Below, in pieces: positions 25,741 to 34,512 of a DNA stretch of 64,000 bases (positions within the stretch are counted from its first letter, which is position 1; the number at the start of each line of letters is the position of its first letter). Origin of the DNA: Desertivirga arenae. Its GTDB lineage: Bacteria > Bacteroidota > Bacteroidia > Sphingobacteriales > Sphingobacteriaceae. The stretch spans positions 310,001 to 374,000 of the forward strand of contig NZ_JAFEWE010000004.1 of assembly GCF_017355785.1 (NCBI RefSeq), written 5' to 3'. Under the pieces are notes generated by a model, which did no database searches, was not told the DNA's origin, and saw nothing but the letters and a program-made list of their open reading frames with translations. Position numbers and translations under genes: made by a program.

Positions 25741-28197
25741 ATGACGACCTGGTTTAAAAGAAATGGTATTCATCTAGCCATTATCGGACTGTTTATATTA
25801 GTGTGTTTCGTTTACTTCCTACCAGCTATTCAGGGCAAGGTGCTTAATCAGCACGACGTGCTTCAGGCGAAAGGAATGCAAAAGGAAATAATGGATTTCC
25901 GGGAGAAAGACGGTACAGCACCTCTCTGGACCAATTCTATGTTCGGTGGGATGCCCGCCTACCAAATATGGATGAGGTTTCCCAAGAATGTTACCACTTA
26001 TGTTATTTCATCTTTAAAGGCCGTTTTTCCTAGTCCCATAGACACAGTTCTCCTTTATCTTGTCGGTGCTTATTTCCTATTTTGCGTATTAAAAGCTAAG
26101 CCTTGGCTAGCAGCAGCAGGAGCAATTGCTTTTGCGTTCTCTTCTTACAACTTTGCAATTATAGAAGCAGGTCATGCAAACCAGGCTTTAGCCATTGCTT
26201 TTTTTGCTCCTCTAGTTGCAAGTATTATTCTCACACTTAGAGGTAGATATCTTTTAGGCGGTTCATTAACAGCCTTTTTCATGGCGATGGAAATCAGAAG
26301 CAATCATATTCAGATGTCATATTATCTGTTTATAGCCTTGTTGATTCTAGTTGGTATTGAGCTTTACCATGCTATTAAAAATAAAACTCTCCCTCTTTTT
26401 GCTAAGGCCGTAGGTACTCTGGCTATATCTGTGATAATTGGTGTTGCTGTAAATACAAGTCTTCTCTGGACAACCTACGAGTATGGACAAGAGTCTATCA
26501 GAGGTAAGTCTAACCTGAAAACAGAAGGAGATAAACCTTCTAACGGGTTAGATAAGGATTATGCTTACGCCTGGAGCCAGGGAGTAGGGGAGAATATTAC
26601 GTTTTTGGTTCCTAATGCTTACGGAGGTTCTTCTGTTGGAAACCTGGACGAAAATTCAGAGGTTGCAAAAGCATTGATTGGTAAAGGGGTTCCCGCTGAC
26701 CAGGCTGCAGGAATTGCGAAACAAATGCCGACCTATTGGGGGGAAAAGAGCTACACTGCCGGCCCCTTTTACTTTGGAGCAACTATCTGCTTTTTGTTTA
26801 TTTTGGGACTATTAATAGTTAGGGACAGAATAAAATGGTGGGTTTTGGGAGCTGTTGTGCTCACTTTGTTCTTGTCTTTCGGTAAAAACTTCCCGCTTAT
26901 CTCTGATCTATTCTTCCACTATTTTCCACTTTATAACAAGTTTAGAGCCGTTGAATCTATCCTTGCTGTAACCGGATTGTTGTTCCCTATACTGGCGGTA
27001 TTGGCAGTTCGAGACCTGACAGCGGATAAGGTAGATTCTAAAGAATTGCTGAAGAAGTTTAAGCTTGCTTGCTACATTACCGGAGGTATCCTGTTAATTA
27101 TAATTGTTATTCCGAGCTTATTGCTAAGCTTCAAAACTTCTACTCACCAGTCGTTCATTGATCAGCTTACGCAGGCATTCGGCGATCAAGGCATTGCAAA
27201 TATCGTAGCAAATGCTTTAATTTCTGACCGTGAAAGTTTGGCCAGAATGGATGCCATACGGTCATTGGTTTTTGTTGCTATCGCTGCTACTATAATTTGG
27301 GCGCTAATCCAAAGGAGGTTAAAATCAGAGCTCTCTTTCATTCTATTATTCGCACTTGTTCTCATTGATCTTTGGAGTGTTGACAAAAGATATCTTAACA
27401 ATGACAAATTTGTAGAAAAGCAAGATATGGTATTTCAGCCTCGTGAAGTAGATCAGTTGATTTCAAGGGATCAGACATTGGATTACCGTGTACTTGACTT
27501 AACAACGGATCCGTTTTCCAGTGCTTATACTTCCTATTTTCATAAATCAGTCGGAGGATACCATGCAGCAAAGTTGAAACGGTATCAGGAGGTTATTTCG
27601 AAGCAGTTTAATAATGCCATCAATGAGGATGTGTTGGATATGCTTAACACTAAGTATGTCATCACTACAGGTCCGGATGGACAATCTCAGAAGATGGTTA
27701 ATCGGGCAACAGCATGCGGGAATGCCTGGTTTATTACCAACGTTCTCTATGTTAAGGACGCTGATGAGGAGATGACGGCAATAAACAGCTTTGACCCGAA
27801 GAAGGAAGCTATTGTAAGTGAAGAATTTAAGCCCTTGATTAACGAGAAGAAGCTAGGGACAACTACTAATGCTTCTATTTCGTTAACTGGCTACCACCCT
27901 GATCGTCTCACTTACGAGTACACAGCGCCTAATGATGTTATCGCTGTATTTGCTGAGATCTGGTATACAAAGGGCTGGAACGCTTATGTCGACGGGGTTA
28001 AAATCCCTTACTTTAGAGCGAATTATATCTTGAGGGCAGCTCAGCTTCCGGGCGGTAACCATAAGCTCGAATTTAGATTCGAACCCACGTCTTACTACAC
28101 AGGTGAGAATATATCACTTGCTGCTTCAATATTGATGATAATTGGTTTAGGAGCGGTAGGCTTTAAAGAAAGTAGGAAAAAGAAGGAGGAAGCTTAA
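25741..28197 (+). CDS. YfhO family membrane protein
   Basis: An 818-residue integral membrane protein of the YfhO family, related in layout to GT-C glycosyltransferases. There is a transmembrane helix at residues 12-32, then an extracytoplasmic loop and about ten further helices up to residue 540. A soluble domain follows (about 545-790, including TDPFSSAYTSYFHKSVGGYHAAKL and GYHPDRLTYEYTAPND), with a last helix at the C-terminus. In Gram-positives YfhO glycosylates lipoteichoic acid; the substrate in Bacteroidota is not known. It precedes, tail to tail, the glycan cluster at 28251, which may be coincidence. Confidence 0.87.
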   Translation: MTTWFKRNGIHLAIIGLFILVCFVYFLPAIQGKVLNQHDVLQAKGMQKEIMDFREKDGTAPLWTNSMFGGMPAYQIWMRFPKNVTTYVISSLKAVFPSPIDTVLLYLVGAYFLFCVLKAKPWLAAAGAIAFAFSSYNFAIIEAGHANQALAIAFFAPLVASIILTLRGRYLLGGSLTAFFMAMEIRSNHIQMSYYLFIALLILVGIELYHAIKNKTLPLFAKAVGTLAISVIIGVAVNTSLLWTTYEYGQESIRGKSNLKTEGDKPSNGLDKDYAYAWSQGVGENITFLVPNAYGGSSVGNLDENSEVAKALIGKGVPADQAAGIAKQMPTYWGEKSYTAGPFYFGATICFLFILGLLIVRDRIKWWVLGAVVLTLFLSFGKNFPLISDLFFHYFPLYNKFRAVESILAVTGLLFPILAVLAVRDLTADKVDSKELLKKFKLACYITGGILLIIIVIPSLLLSFKTSTHQSFIDQLTQAFGDQGIANIVANALISDRESLARMDAIRSLVFVAIAATIIWALIQRRLKSELSFILLFALVLIDLWSVDKRYLNNDKFVEKQDMVFQPREVDQLISRDQTLDYRVLDLTTDPFSSAYTSYFHKSVGGYHAAKLKRYQEVISKQFNNAINEDVLDMLNTKYVITTGPDGQSQKMVNRATACGNAWFITNVLYVKDADEEMTAINSFDPKKEAIVSEEFKPLINEKKLGTTTNASISLTGYHPDRLTYEYTAPNDVIAVFAEIWYTKGWNAYVDGVKIPYFRANYILRAAQLPGGNHKLEFRFEPTSYYTGENISLAASILMIIGLGAVGFKESRKKKEEA

Positions 28198-28212
28198 TTG
28201 CTTTTACTTCGT

Positions 28213-28246
28213 AAAAAAAGGGTAATCTGCAGATTGCCCTTTTTTT
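28213..28246. terminator. Bidirectional intrinsic terminator
   Basis: Stem GGGTAATC/GATTGCCC (one G-T pair, 4-base loop) flanked by seven A and seven T. It serves both yfhO on the forward strand and the GT4-GT2 gene on the reverse strand. Confidence 0.85.
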
Positions 28247-28250
28247 GTGA

Positions 28251-30272
28251 TCAATCATTTGTTCGCTTGTTCTTCAAATAGTAAAGAATAAGATTTTTAG
28301 CAATAACCACATGGTTCAGGAGATTAGGAATCAATCCATAATATTTGGAAAAAATTCTGAACCTCTCTATTAAACTCTGCCGGTGTTTCTTCTTAGACAT
28401 ACCTCCAACAAGGTATTTCGCCACATAGGTCCTGGTGTTAACGACTTTCTTTGCCTTACTCAGCGCATTCAAGACCCAGTCGATATCTGAACTTAATTGA
28501 TAAGAGGTGTCATATGTAGAAGCAAGGGATCGCTTAATATATATCGCTTGATGGCTCACACTCATACCGTATTTAAAGCTTCCTATGGTTAACTCCTGAG
28601 GTGCCTCGTGTCTTCTTTTTCCCAGGCTTGTCCATGTATCGTCGAACATCTCGGTTTCTCCATAATAGACGTCTGCGTGAGGATTGCACGAGAAGACTTT
28701 TTCTACGGTATCAGTATCATATATTTCGTCGCCCGAATTCATGAACAAAACATAATCACCAGTCGCCAGCTTAAGTCCTTTGTTCATCGCATCATAAATG
28801 CCATTGTCTTTCTCGGAGATGAAAGCACTTATCTGATCTCTATATTTTCTGATGATTTCAATGGTGCCATCAGTAGAACCACCGTCTACTATAATATATT
28901 CAATCCTGAAATAGCTTTGATTAATTACAGACTGTATCGTTCTCTCAATATCACGAACATTATTATAAACAATGGTGATAACCGAAAGTAAAGGTTTAAA
29001 TGGCACATCATGGCCCAGTAACTGTTTGTATACATTCAGGTGCTTTTTTGCGATAACCTCCTCTGAAAATTGCTCTTCCACCATTAGTCTTGAAGTCTTA
29101 TTTAAAGCTTCTTTATCTGCGAACTTATACACCCATTCAATGCCTTTTGCGAAGTCCTCTGATGACTTATATTCAGCGAGATATCCATTTTTCTGATGTT
29201 TAACCATATCCGGAATTCCGCCGGTAGTAAAAGCAACAACAGGCGTTCCACAAGCCAGGCTTTCCATTACTGTATTGGGGAGGTTATCCTCTAAGGAAGG
29301 GGTTAAAAAAACGTCAGCAGCGCTATAGCAGATCGCTAGCTGGTCATCATTAGATATTGTACCAAGAAAAGTGGTTTTCACAGGAAATGCCGGAACGTTC
29401 TCGGCGTCACGATTTCCAAATACGATCAGTTCAACATCCTCTGCACGGCAAGCTTCGCTTTTTATTAAAATGTCCAGTGCTGCAAGTAAATAAGGGGTGC
29501 CCTTATGTAAATCCTTACGAGATGGCATAAATCCGCTAAGCATGATAAACTTTTTGGCTGGTAGGTTAAGATGTTCCCTGGCATGAGCTTTACCGTAAGG
29601 CTTGAAGACAGAGGTTTCAAGAGTATTTGGAATTACCCGGATCTCCCGGTCTTTTAAAAGCTTGCTTCGTTTTATTGAATTTTTCATCCAAAAGCTGGGA
29701 GCTACAATAGTGAAACTGAGGTCCGCGTAAGCTTTCTCCTTAGACTTCCAGATCTTATGGGACTGGTCATTGTCTGCCGTGGCCTTTAAGATCGGGCAGT
29801 TACCACATTCATTTTCAAAGTGGTCGCATGAATAGCGGACATGGCATCCTCCTGTAAACGCATTGCTGTCGTGAAACGTCCAGACAATAGGTTTGTTCAG
29901 CCTAGCAAGCTTTTCCAGATCTTGCGGTCGTAAAAAGGCATGGTTTACCCAATGAAGATGAATAATATCGGCTTCTTGAACAACAGGATGTGTAGTCGGA
30001 TCGATACCCCAGACGGGTATTGAAAAAGGGATCTTTAGTTTCTTTGCATAAGCGGAAGAAATAAATCTTTCCAGAAGTATTCCGAAGACTGCAATTGCTT
30101 TTGCAATCTTGCCATCTCGAAAACTTTTAATATGTGGGTTTTTGCCAAACTTAAACCCAACCCATACCTCCGACGAAACTCCCTCCTGGCCATTTAACGC
30201 TTGATTTAACCTTAAACAAGCTCTTCCGGCACCGCCATTTCCATCATAGGTATTAAGGTGAACTATTTTCAT
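28251..30272 (-). CDS. Bifunctional glycosyltransferase: GT4 fused to GT2
   Basis: A 673-residue two-enzyme fusion. The N-terminal half (about 1-410) is a GT4/GT-B enzyme with the donor-binding pattern DVFLTPSLEDNLPNTVMESLACGTPVVAF. The C-terminal half (about 425-660) is a GT2/GT-A enzyme starting PLLSVITIVYNN, with VDGGSTDGT and the acidic metal-binding region MNSGDEIYD. It probably adds two sugars to a surface glycan. The ATG at 30272 begins the GT-B strand MKIVHLNTYDGNGGAG; a longer version would overlap the upstream gene. It is the last gene of a four-gene reverse operon. Confidence 0.9.
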   Translation of the reverse strand: MKIVHLNTYDGNGGAGRACLRLNQALNGQEGVSSEVWVGFKFGKNPHIKSFRDGKIAKAIAVFGILLERFISSAYAKKLKIPFSIPVWGIDPTTHPVVQEADIIHLHWVNHAFLRPQDLEKLARLNKPIVWTFHDSNAFTGGCHVRYSCDHFENECGNCPILKATADNDQSHKIWKSKEKAYADLSFTIVAPSFWMKNSIKRSKLLKDREIRVIPNTLETSVFKPYGKAHAREHLNLPAKKFIMLSGFMPSRKDLHKGTPYLLAALDILIKSEACRAEDVELIVFGNRDAENVPAFPVKTTFLGTISNDDQLAICYSAADVFLTPSLEDNLPNTVMESLACGTPVVAFTTGGIPDMVKHQKNGYLAEYKSSEDFAKGIEWVYKFADKEALNKTSRLMVEEQFSEEVIAKKHLNVYKQLLGHDVPFKPLLSVITIVYNNVRDIERTIQSVINQSYFRIEYIIVDGGSTDGTIEIIRKYRDQISAFISEKDNGIYDAMNKGLKLATGDYVLFMNSGDEIYDTDTVEKVFSCNPHADVYYGETEMFDDTWTSLGKRRHEAPQELTIGSFKYGMSVSHQAIYIKRSLASTYDTSYQLSSDIDWVLNALSKAKKVVNTRTYVAKYLVGGMSKKKHRQSLIERFRIFSKYYGLIPNLLNHVVIAKNLILYYLKNKRTND

Positions 30273-30285
30273 TAAATGCAGAGGA

Positions 30286-31182
30286 TTAAAATTTTTCCCG
30301 GGCAAATCTAACTATCCTTTGCCACAGATTCCCCTTACGATGTTTAAGAAACTCTCTGATGGCCAGGTACGCTTCCCGATTTTCTTCGATCTTTTCCGGG
30401 AAGTATGAAACGTGATGGTTGCTTATACTCACCGAATACATAGAGTTTTTTCCCGAGTGTACTCCGGTACCATCATGGCCTATATTATCAATAAGTGAAT
30501 GCGCAGGGTTCAGACAAAGACCATTTTTCAAAAATATGGAAGCATACCAGCGGATCGCCCATGAATTGTTCTGACCGCGTTTAAACTCGTTCACCTGTTT
30601 CCAGAAGTTCATAGTACGATCAATAGAAAAATCGTTGATCTTGCTCGAATCAAACTGTTGAATGATTTTATCAATGTTCGGTTCGAAGTATTCCCAGGCT
30701 CTTTTCCATGTTGCCCAGCCCCAGCTGCCAGCTGCCCGGTAGAGAAAGGTTTCTGGTAGGGTAGAGGCATTCTTTAAAGGATACATATAGGCACAGATGT
30801 GCATTACCCTTTCTTCAAGCGCGTAGTGGTTTAAAGCATCGTTGAAATATTGCAGAGAGTAAGGGGAAGATAAGAGGTCATCTTCAAAAACAATTACCTT
30901 TCCGTATTCCTCCGTAAGCCGCGTCACGCCGTCAATGATAGAATCCGCAAGTCCCAAATTCTTTTCCCGCTCTACTACTTCAACCGATTTGAATCCTTCA
31001 ATTCCTTTTAATAGTTCCCTAACTTCATTTACATAAGGCTCATGTCCCCGTTTTGGGCCATCAGAAAAAACAAAAAGTCTAGACTCTTTTGCCAGAAAGT
31101 TCTGTTGCAGGAATTTGATTGTCCTTCTGGTATGTTCAGGTCTGTTGTAAACAAATAGGGCTATTGGGGCTAATGCTTTCAT
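30286..31182 (-). CDS. Glycosyltransferase (GT-A type)
   Basis: A 298-residue protein with a GT-A fold. It begins PIALFVYNRPEHTRRTIKFL and has the DxD-like metal site in VIVFEDDLLSSPYSLQYFND near residue 98. A later conserved patch is RAAGSWGWATWKRAW near residue 150. These features match a family of sugar transferases found in Bacteroidota O-antigen and exopolysaccharide loci. The sugar is unknown. It lies 13 bases upstream of the GT4-GT2 fusion and 10 bases after the methyltransferase. Confidence 0.85.
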   Translation of the reverse strand: MKALAPIALFVYNRPEHTRRTIKFLQQNFLAKESRLFVFSDGPKRGHEPYVNEVRELLKGIEGFKSVEVVEREKNLGLADSIIDGVTRLTEEYGKVIVFEDDLLSSPYSLQYFNDALNHYALEERVMHICAYMYPLKNASTLPETFLYRAAGSWGWATWKRAWEYFEPNIDKIIQQFDSSKINDFSIDRTMNFWKQVNEFKRGQNNSWAIRWYASIFLKNGLCLNPAHSLIDNIGHDGTGVHSGKNSMYSVSISNHHVSYFPEKIEENREAYLAIREFLKHRKGNLWQRIVRFAREKF

Positions 31183-31192
31183 AAGGCATAAC

Positions 31193-31915
31193 TTATAAAG
31201 CAGATACGTACTCTTTGTATTTGTTAGCTTCTTTCAGGTTAAGGTAATGCTCCCGGTTCTGTTCTAAATTATCGTATGTTAAGGCTTTTACTTCCTCTAC
31301 ATTAAAGTCCAAACCATTTTCCGGTTTACCCGGAACTACATATCCAATTCCGTAATCACAATCAAATACAGCTATCTTAAGATCCTTCCTCCTTGATCTT
31401 AACTCAACCAGGGCTTTCCAGGTATCTCCATTCCATTCCCCTGTCCATCCTGGAGGCGGATTTTTTCTGATCTCCATAGGGGAATAGCCACGAACTGATG
31501 CTGCATAAGAAGCTGGGTTACAATCATGCATCAATATTACGCCGCCTTCGTTCAAAAATCTCAGCGAATTTTCTACGTCGACCACAACTTGCTCATGCAT
31601 ATGTAAGCCATCCACAAATATTACATCTATTCCGCCTATTTCCTTTATGTAATCTGCTTTTTGTGAAAAAAAGTCGTCGCTGGTTAATTCAAAGAAGACA
31701 TTATTGAAATTTGAAAAGTTGTTTAGATAAGCTTTAATCTTTTTGGTTGGCTTAATGATAAAGTTGGGATCAACAGCAACTTTCTTATCCGCCTTAATTT
31801 TAAAAAAGCAAAAGCCAGTTTGCACACCTATTTCCACATAATTAACCTTACCCTTTTTTTGTTTGATCTTGTCCAGAAAGGCCTGGATTATGTCATACCT
31901 TTTTATATCAATCAT
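31193..31915 (-). CDS. Class I SAM-dependent methyltransferase in the glycan cluster
   Basis: A 240-residue protein with the SAM-binding start VNYVEIGVQTGFCFFKI near residue 25, the acidic VAVDPNF after strand 2, and DVIFVDGLHMHEQVVVDVENSLRFLNEGGVILMHDCNP (given in parts here: DVIFVDGLHMHEQ, then GGVILMHDCNP). This resembles the Methyltransf_24 group. By context it probably methylates a sugar or sugar-linked precursor of the surface glycan; a small-molecule substrate is equally possible. It is 1 base upstream... of nothing longer: the GT2 gene ends at 31917, leaving a single-base gap. Confidence 0.8.
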   Translation of the reverse strand: MIDIKRYDIIQAFLDKIKQKKGKVNYVEIGVQTGFCFFKIKADKKVAVDPNFIIKPTKKIKAYLNNFSNFNNVFFELTSDDFFSQKADYIKEIGGIDVIFVDGLHMHEQVVVDVENSLRFLNEGGVILMHDCNPASYAASVRGYSPMEIRKNPPPGWTGEWNGDTWKALVELRSRRKDLKIAVFDCDYGIGYVVPGKPENGLDFNVEEVKALTYDNLEQNREHYLNLKEANKYKEYVSAL

Positions 31916-31916
31916 T

Positions 31917-32918
31917 TTAATCTTTTTTTCCTAATTTTCCAGAACTTCCGTCTTCAACGGCCCCTTTTATACTTCTAAATTCGTCCCCTTTTCCAGTTAG
32001 AATACTTGAAATAGCCAGTGCTCCCAAATATAATTGCTTGTTAATACTATAAACGATTTTATTTTTGAATGCAAACCGATTATTGAAGTAAATCATATTT
32101 CTGACATGATAATATGTTCTGAAGGAATAAAGGTCCAGAAGTCTGGAGCGGTACCATGCAGCTCTATAATCAATACCAACAGATTTGTCTATATCAATAA
32201 TTTTAGAGGAAGGGATTAACCATATAGAATATCCCTTTGATGTAATCCTATAAGTATACTCGGTATCATCAACATAAAGAAAGAACCGATCATCTGGAAA
32301 TCCGATACGCTGTAACAGGGATTTAGGAAGTAAAAGACCACCATAAGGCACATAAGGGATTTTAGCTGCTTCTTTTAAAGTTTTTGAACTTCTAGCTAGG
32401 ATCTTATCCTTAAGTTTTTTGTATTGGTTATAAGGAATCTTGAGAAAGTTAAACCCCAGGAAATTGTCCGTTGTTAAATAGAAGCGATAAGGGTCTTCTC
32501 CTTTGGCTATTTTCGCATGCTGCTTCCGATCTTCGCGCATACAGTATAGTGCGTCGTTATCTTCTATTTTTTCAACCGCTTTTCTCTTTGCAAGCAAGTT
32601 TTCCAGGCAAGATCGATCAGGTAGATTATCATCGTCAAGAAGGAAAACGAAATCACATTCGATAGATGAAGCATATTCTAATCCCTTTTTATAACCACCT
32701 GCAGATCCAAGATTCTCTGGCTGCGTTAATACAATTATTCTATCTGATCCAAGATCTTTGATGTGTTTTTCAACCGAATATACAGATGCATTATCTACTA
32801 CAACAATATTGGTTACTATCTCTGATTCTAAAGCTCTTTTCAGAACTTGTTCCAGAAATTTCCATCTATCACCATAGGTCACTGTCACCACGCAAACTTT
32901 ATATTCTATCTTTGCCAT
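31917..32918 (-). CDS. Glycosyltransferase family 2 protein
   Basis: A 333-residue GT-A enzyme that begins YKVCVVTVTYGDRWKFLEQVL, with the donor-binding IVVVDNAS, the metal-binding DFVFLLDDDNLPD near residue 90 and the FFLYVDDTEYTYRI acceptor-side motif. The layout is like rhamnosyl- and galactofuranosyltransferases of the GlfT/WbbL type. The ATG at 32918 is preferred: a longer start at 32990 would run into the divergent flippase gene. It is the first gene of the reverse glycan operon and has a TATTTTTG box 7 bases upstream. Confidence 0.88.
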   Translation of the reverse strand: MAKIEYKVCVVTVTYGDRWKFLEQVLKRALESEIVTNIVVVDNASVYSVEKHIKDLGSDRIIVLTQPENLGSAGGYKKGLEYASSIECDFVFLLDDDNLPDRSCLENLLAKRKAVEKIEDNDALYCMREDRKQHAKIAKGEDPYRFYLTTDNFLGFNFLKIPYNQYKKLKDKILARSSKTLKEAAKIPYVPYGGLLLPKSLLQRIGFPDDRFFLYVDDTEYTYRITSKGYSIWLIPSSKIIDIDKSVGIDYRAAWYRSRLLDLYSFRTYYHVRNMIYFNNRFAFKNKIVYSINKQLYLGALAISSILTGKGDEFRSIKGAVEDGSSGKLGKKD

Positions 32919-32925
32919 GTAGCGC

Positions 32926-32933
32926 CAAAAATA
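32926..32933 (-). promoter_or_regulatory. -7 box TATTTTTG of the glycan operon
   Basis: Perfect TAnnTTTG match on the reverse strand, 7 bases before the GT2 ATG, within the 51-base gap to the divergent flippase gene. Confidence 0.5.
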
Positions 32934-32969
32934 AATTAAAATTTTGAAGGTGCGATTTTCAATTATTGG

Positions 32970-34460
32970 ATGGGAATTATTCAACAGCAAACTGTTAAAG
33001 GTGCGTTCTACTCGTACCTTGGTATCTTAATAGGTTTTTTTACTACAAGCATATTACAGCCGTGGGTCCTCTCACCAGAAGAAGTAGGGCTAACAAGTAT
33101 CCTTTCTTCATCGTCGCTCATGTTTGCGCAATTTGCTATTCTAGGGTTTAATGGCACCACTCGCTATTTTCCTCACTTTAGAGATGAGAAGAATAACCAT
33201 CACGGCTACCTTTTCTTGTTCTGCCTTGTTGGTTTTATCGGTTTTGTATTGTTTACTGTAATTGCTGTATTTCTAAAAGACGAGATTATTAATCAGGAGG
33301 CACAAGATTCAGATATTTTTAAAGAATATTATTGGTATTTAATTCCCTTAACTCTGTTTACCTTGTATTTTAACGTCTTCGACCTTTATGCTCAACGTTT
33401 GTATGATACTGTGTCAGGAAGAGTTCTGCGAGAGTTTGCGAAAAGGGTTTTTATCCTTTTGGCAGTATTATTCGTTGCCTTCAGGTTTGTTGAGTTTCGT
33501 GTTTTTATGCCCCTGTGGCTGCTCGCTAACCTTATACCAACCGTTCTGCTAGCTTGGAAATTGTACAAGAGGAAGCAGTTGAACCTGAAATCAGATTTCC
33601 AGTTTATAGATCAAGATCTGAGAAAGAAGCTGGTCTCTATAAGTCTTTTTGCTATTCTAACAGGGTCTGCTCCCCTAATAGTAGAAAATATAGATAAATT
33701 TATGATCAATGGTAAGTTCGGGTTAGACAGTACAGGAATTTATTCTATAGCACTTTATTTTGGTACAGTAATCACATTGCCTGCAAGATCGTTGTATAGT
33801 ATCGCCTATACAGTTGTTTCTGAGTCTTGGAAAAGTAATGATTTGGCTAATATCCGGATGATATACAGGAAAAGTTGTTCTAATCAATCTATTGCTGCAG
33901 TTTTTATCTTTACGATTATCTGGGTCAATATTGATAACATTTTTAAGGTTCTTCCTCCAGAATATGCGGCAGGTAAATATGTGGTGTTTTACATAGGGTT
34001 GGCAAGTATAATAGACTCAGCAACGGGGATAAATGGAGTAATACTCGCTACGTCAAGATATTTCAAGTACGACTCTTTATTTTATCTGGTACTTGTGGGG
34101 GTAACTATTCTCCTCAACTTACTTTTAATCCCTCCCTTCGGGATTACAGGTGCTGCTATGGCAGTTGCTGGTACTTATTTTGTCTTCAACTTGTTTAGGT
34201 TGATCTTTATTTATAAAGCCTTTGAAATGCAGCCCTATACTAAGGGTTTTCCAATTATTTTTGTAATAGGAGTTATAGTATACTACATCACTGTATCCAT
34301 ACCCGACATCGGCAACCCTTACTTAGATTCGGTTAGCAAAGCAATTGTAGTGTCAATACTTTATGGCGCTGGCATTTATTTTACCAGAGTCTCCGAAGAC
34401 ATTAATAACATCGCTGATTCGGTATTGGCAAGAGGTCTTGATTACATCAAAAAAAAATAG
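32970..34460 (+). CDS. Oligosaccharide flippase family protein (Wzx-like)
   Basis: A 496-residue polytopic membrane protein with about 14 helices. The N-terminal pattern GAFYSYLGILIGFFTTSILQPW and later segment NIDKFMINGKFGLDSTGIYSIALYFG are typical of the Wzx/PST family. It should flip the lipid-linked product of the neighbouring glycosyltransferases across the inner membrane. It starts 51 bases from, and divergent to, the GT2 gene, so the two units share one short control region. Its terminator is shared with typA. Confidence 0.88.
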   Translation: MGIIQQQTVKGAFYSYLGILIGFFTTSILQPWVLSPEEVGLTSILSSSSLMFAQFAILGFNGTTRYFPHFRDEKNNHHGYLFLFCLVGFIGFVLFTVIAVFLKDEIINQEAQDSDIFKEYYWYLIPLTLFTLYFNVFDLYAQRLYDTVSGRVLREFAKRVFILLAVLFVAFRFVEFRVFMPLWLLANLIPTVLLAWKLYKRKQLNLKSDFQFIDQDLRKKLVSISLFAILTGSAPLIVENIDKFMINGKFGLDSTGIYSIALYFGTVITLPARSLYSIAYTVVSESWKSNDLANIRMIYRKSCSNQSIAAVFIFTIIWVNIDNIFKVLPPEYAAGKYVVFYIGLASIIDSATGINGVILATSRYFKYDSLFYLVLVGVTILLNLLLIPPFGITGAAMAVAGTYFVFNLFRLIFIYKAFEMQPYTKGFPIIFVIGVIVYYITVSIPDIGNPYLDSVSKAIVVSILYGAGIYFTRVSEDINNIADSVLARGLDYIKKK

Positions 34461-34490
34461 GCCAAGCTTTTACAGTCTGGCCTATTTTTT
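34452..34490. terminator. Bidirectional intrinsic terminator
   Basis: Perfect 13-bp stem AAAAAATAGGCCA/TGGCCTATTTTTT with a 13-base loop, between the converging flippase and typA genes. Confidence 0.88.
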
Positions 34491-34512
34491 ATTCGCAATA
34501 ATTACTGCTATC

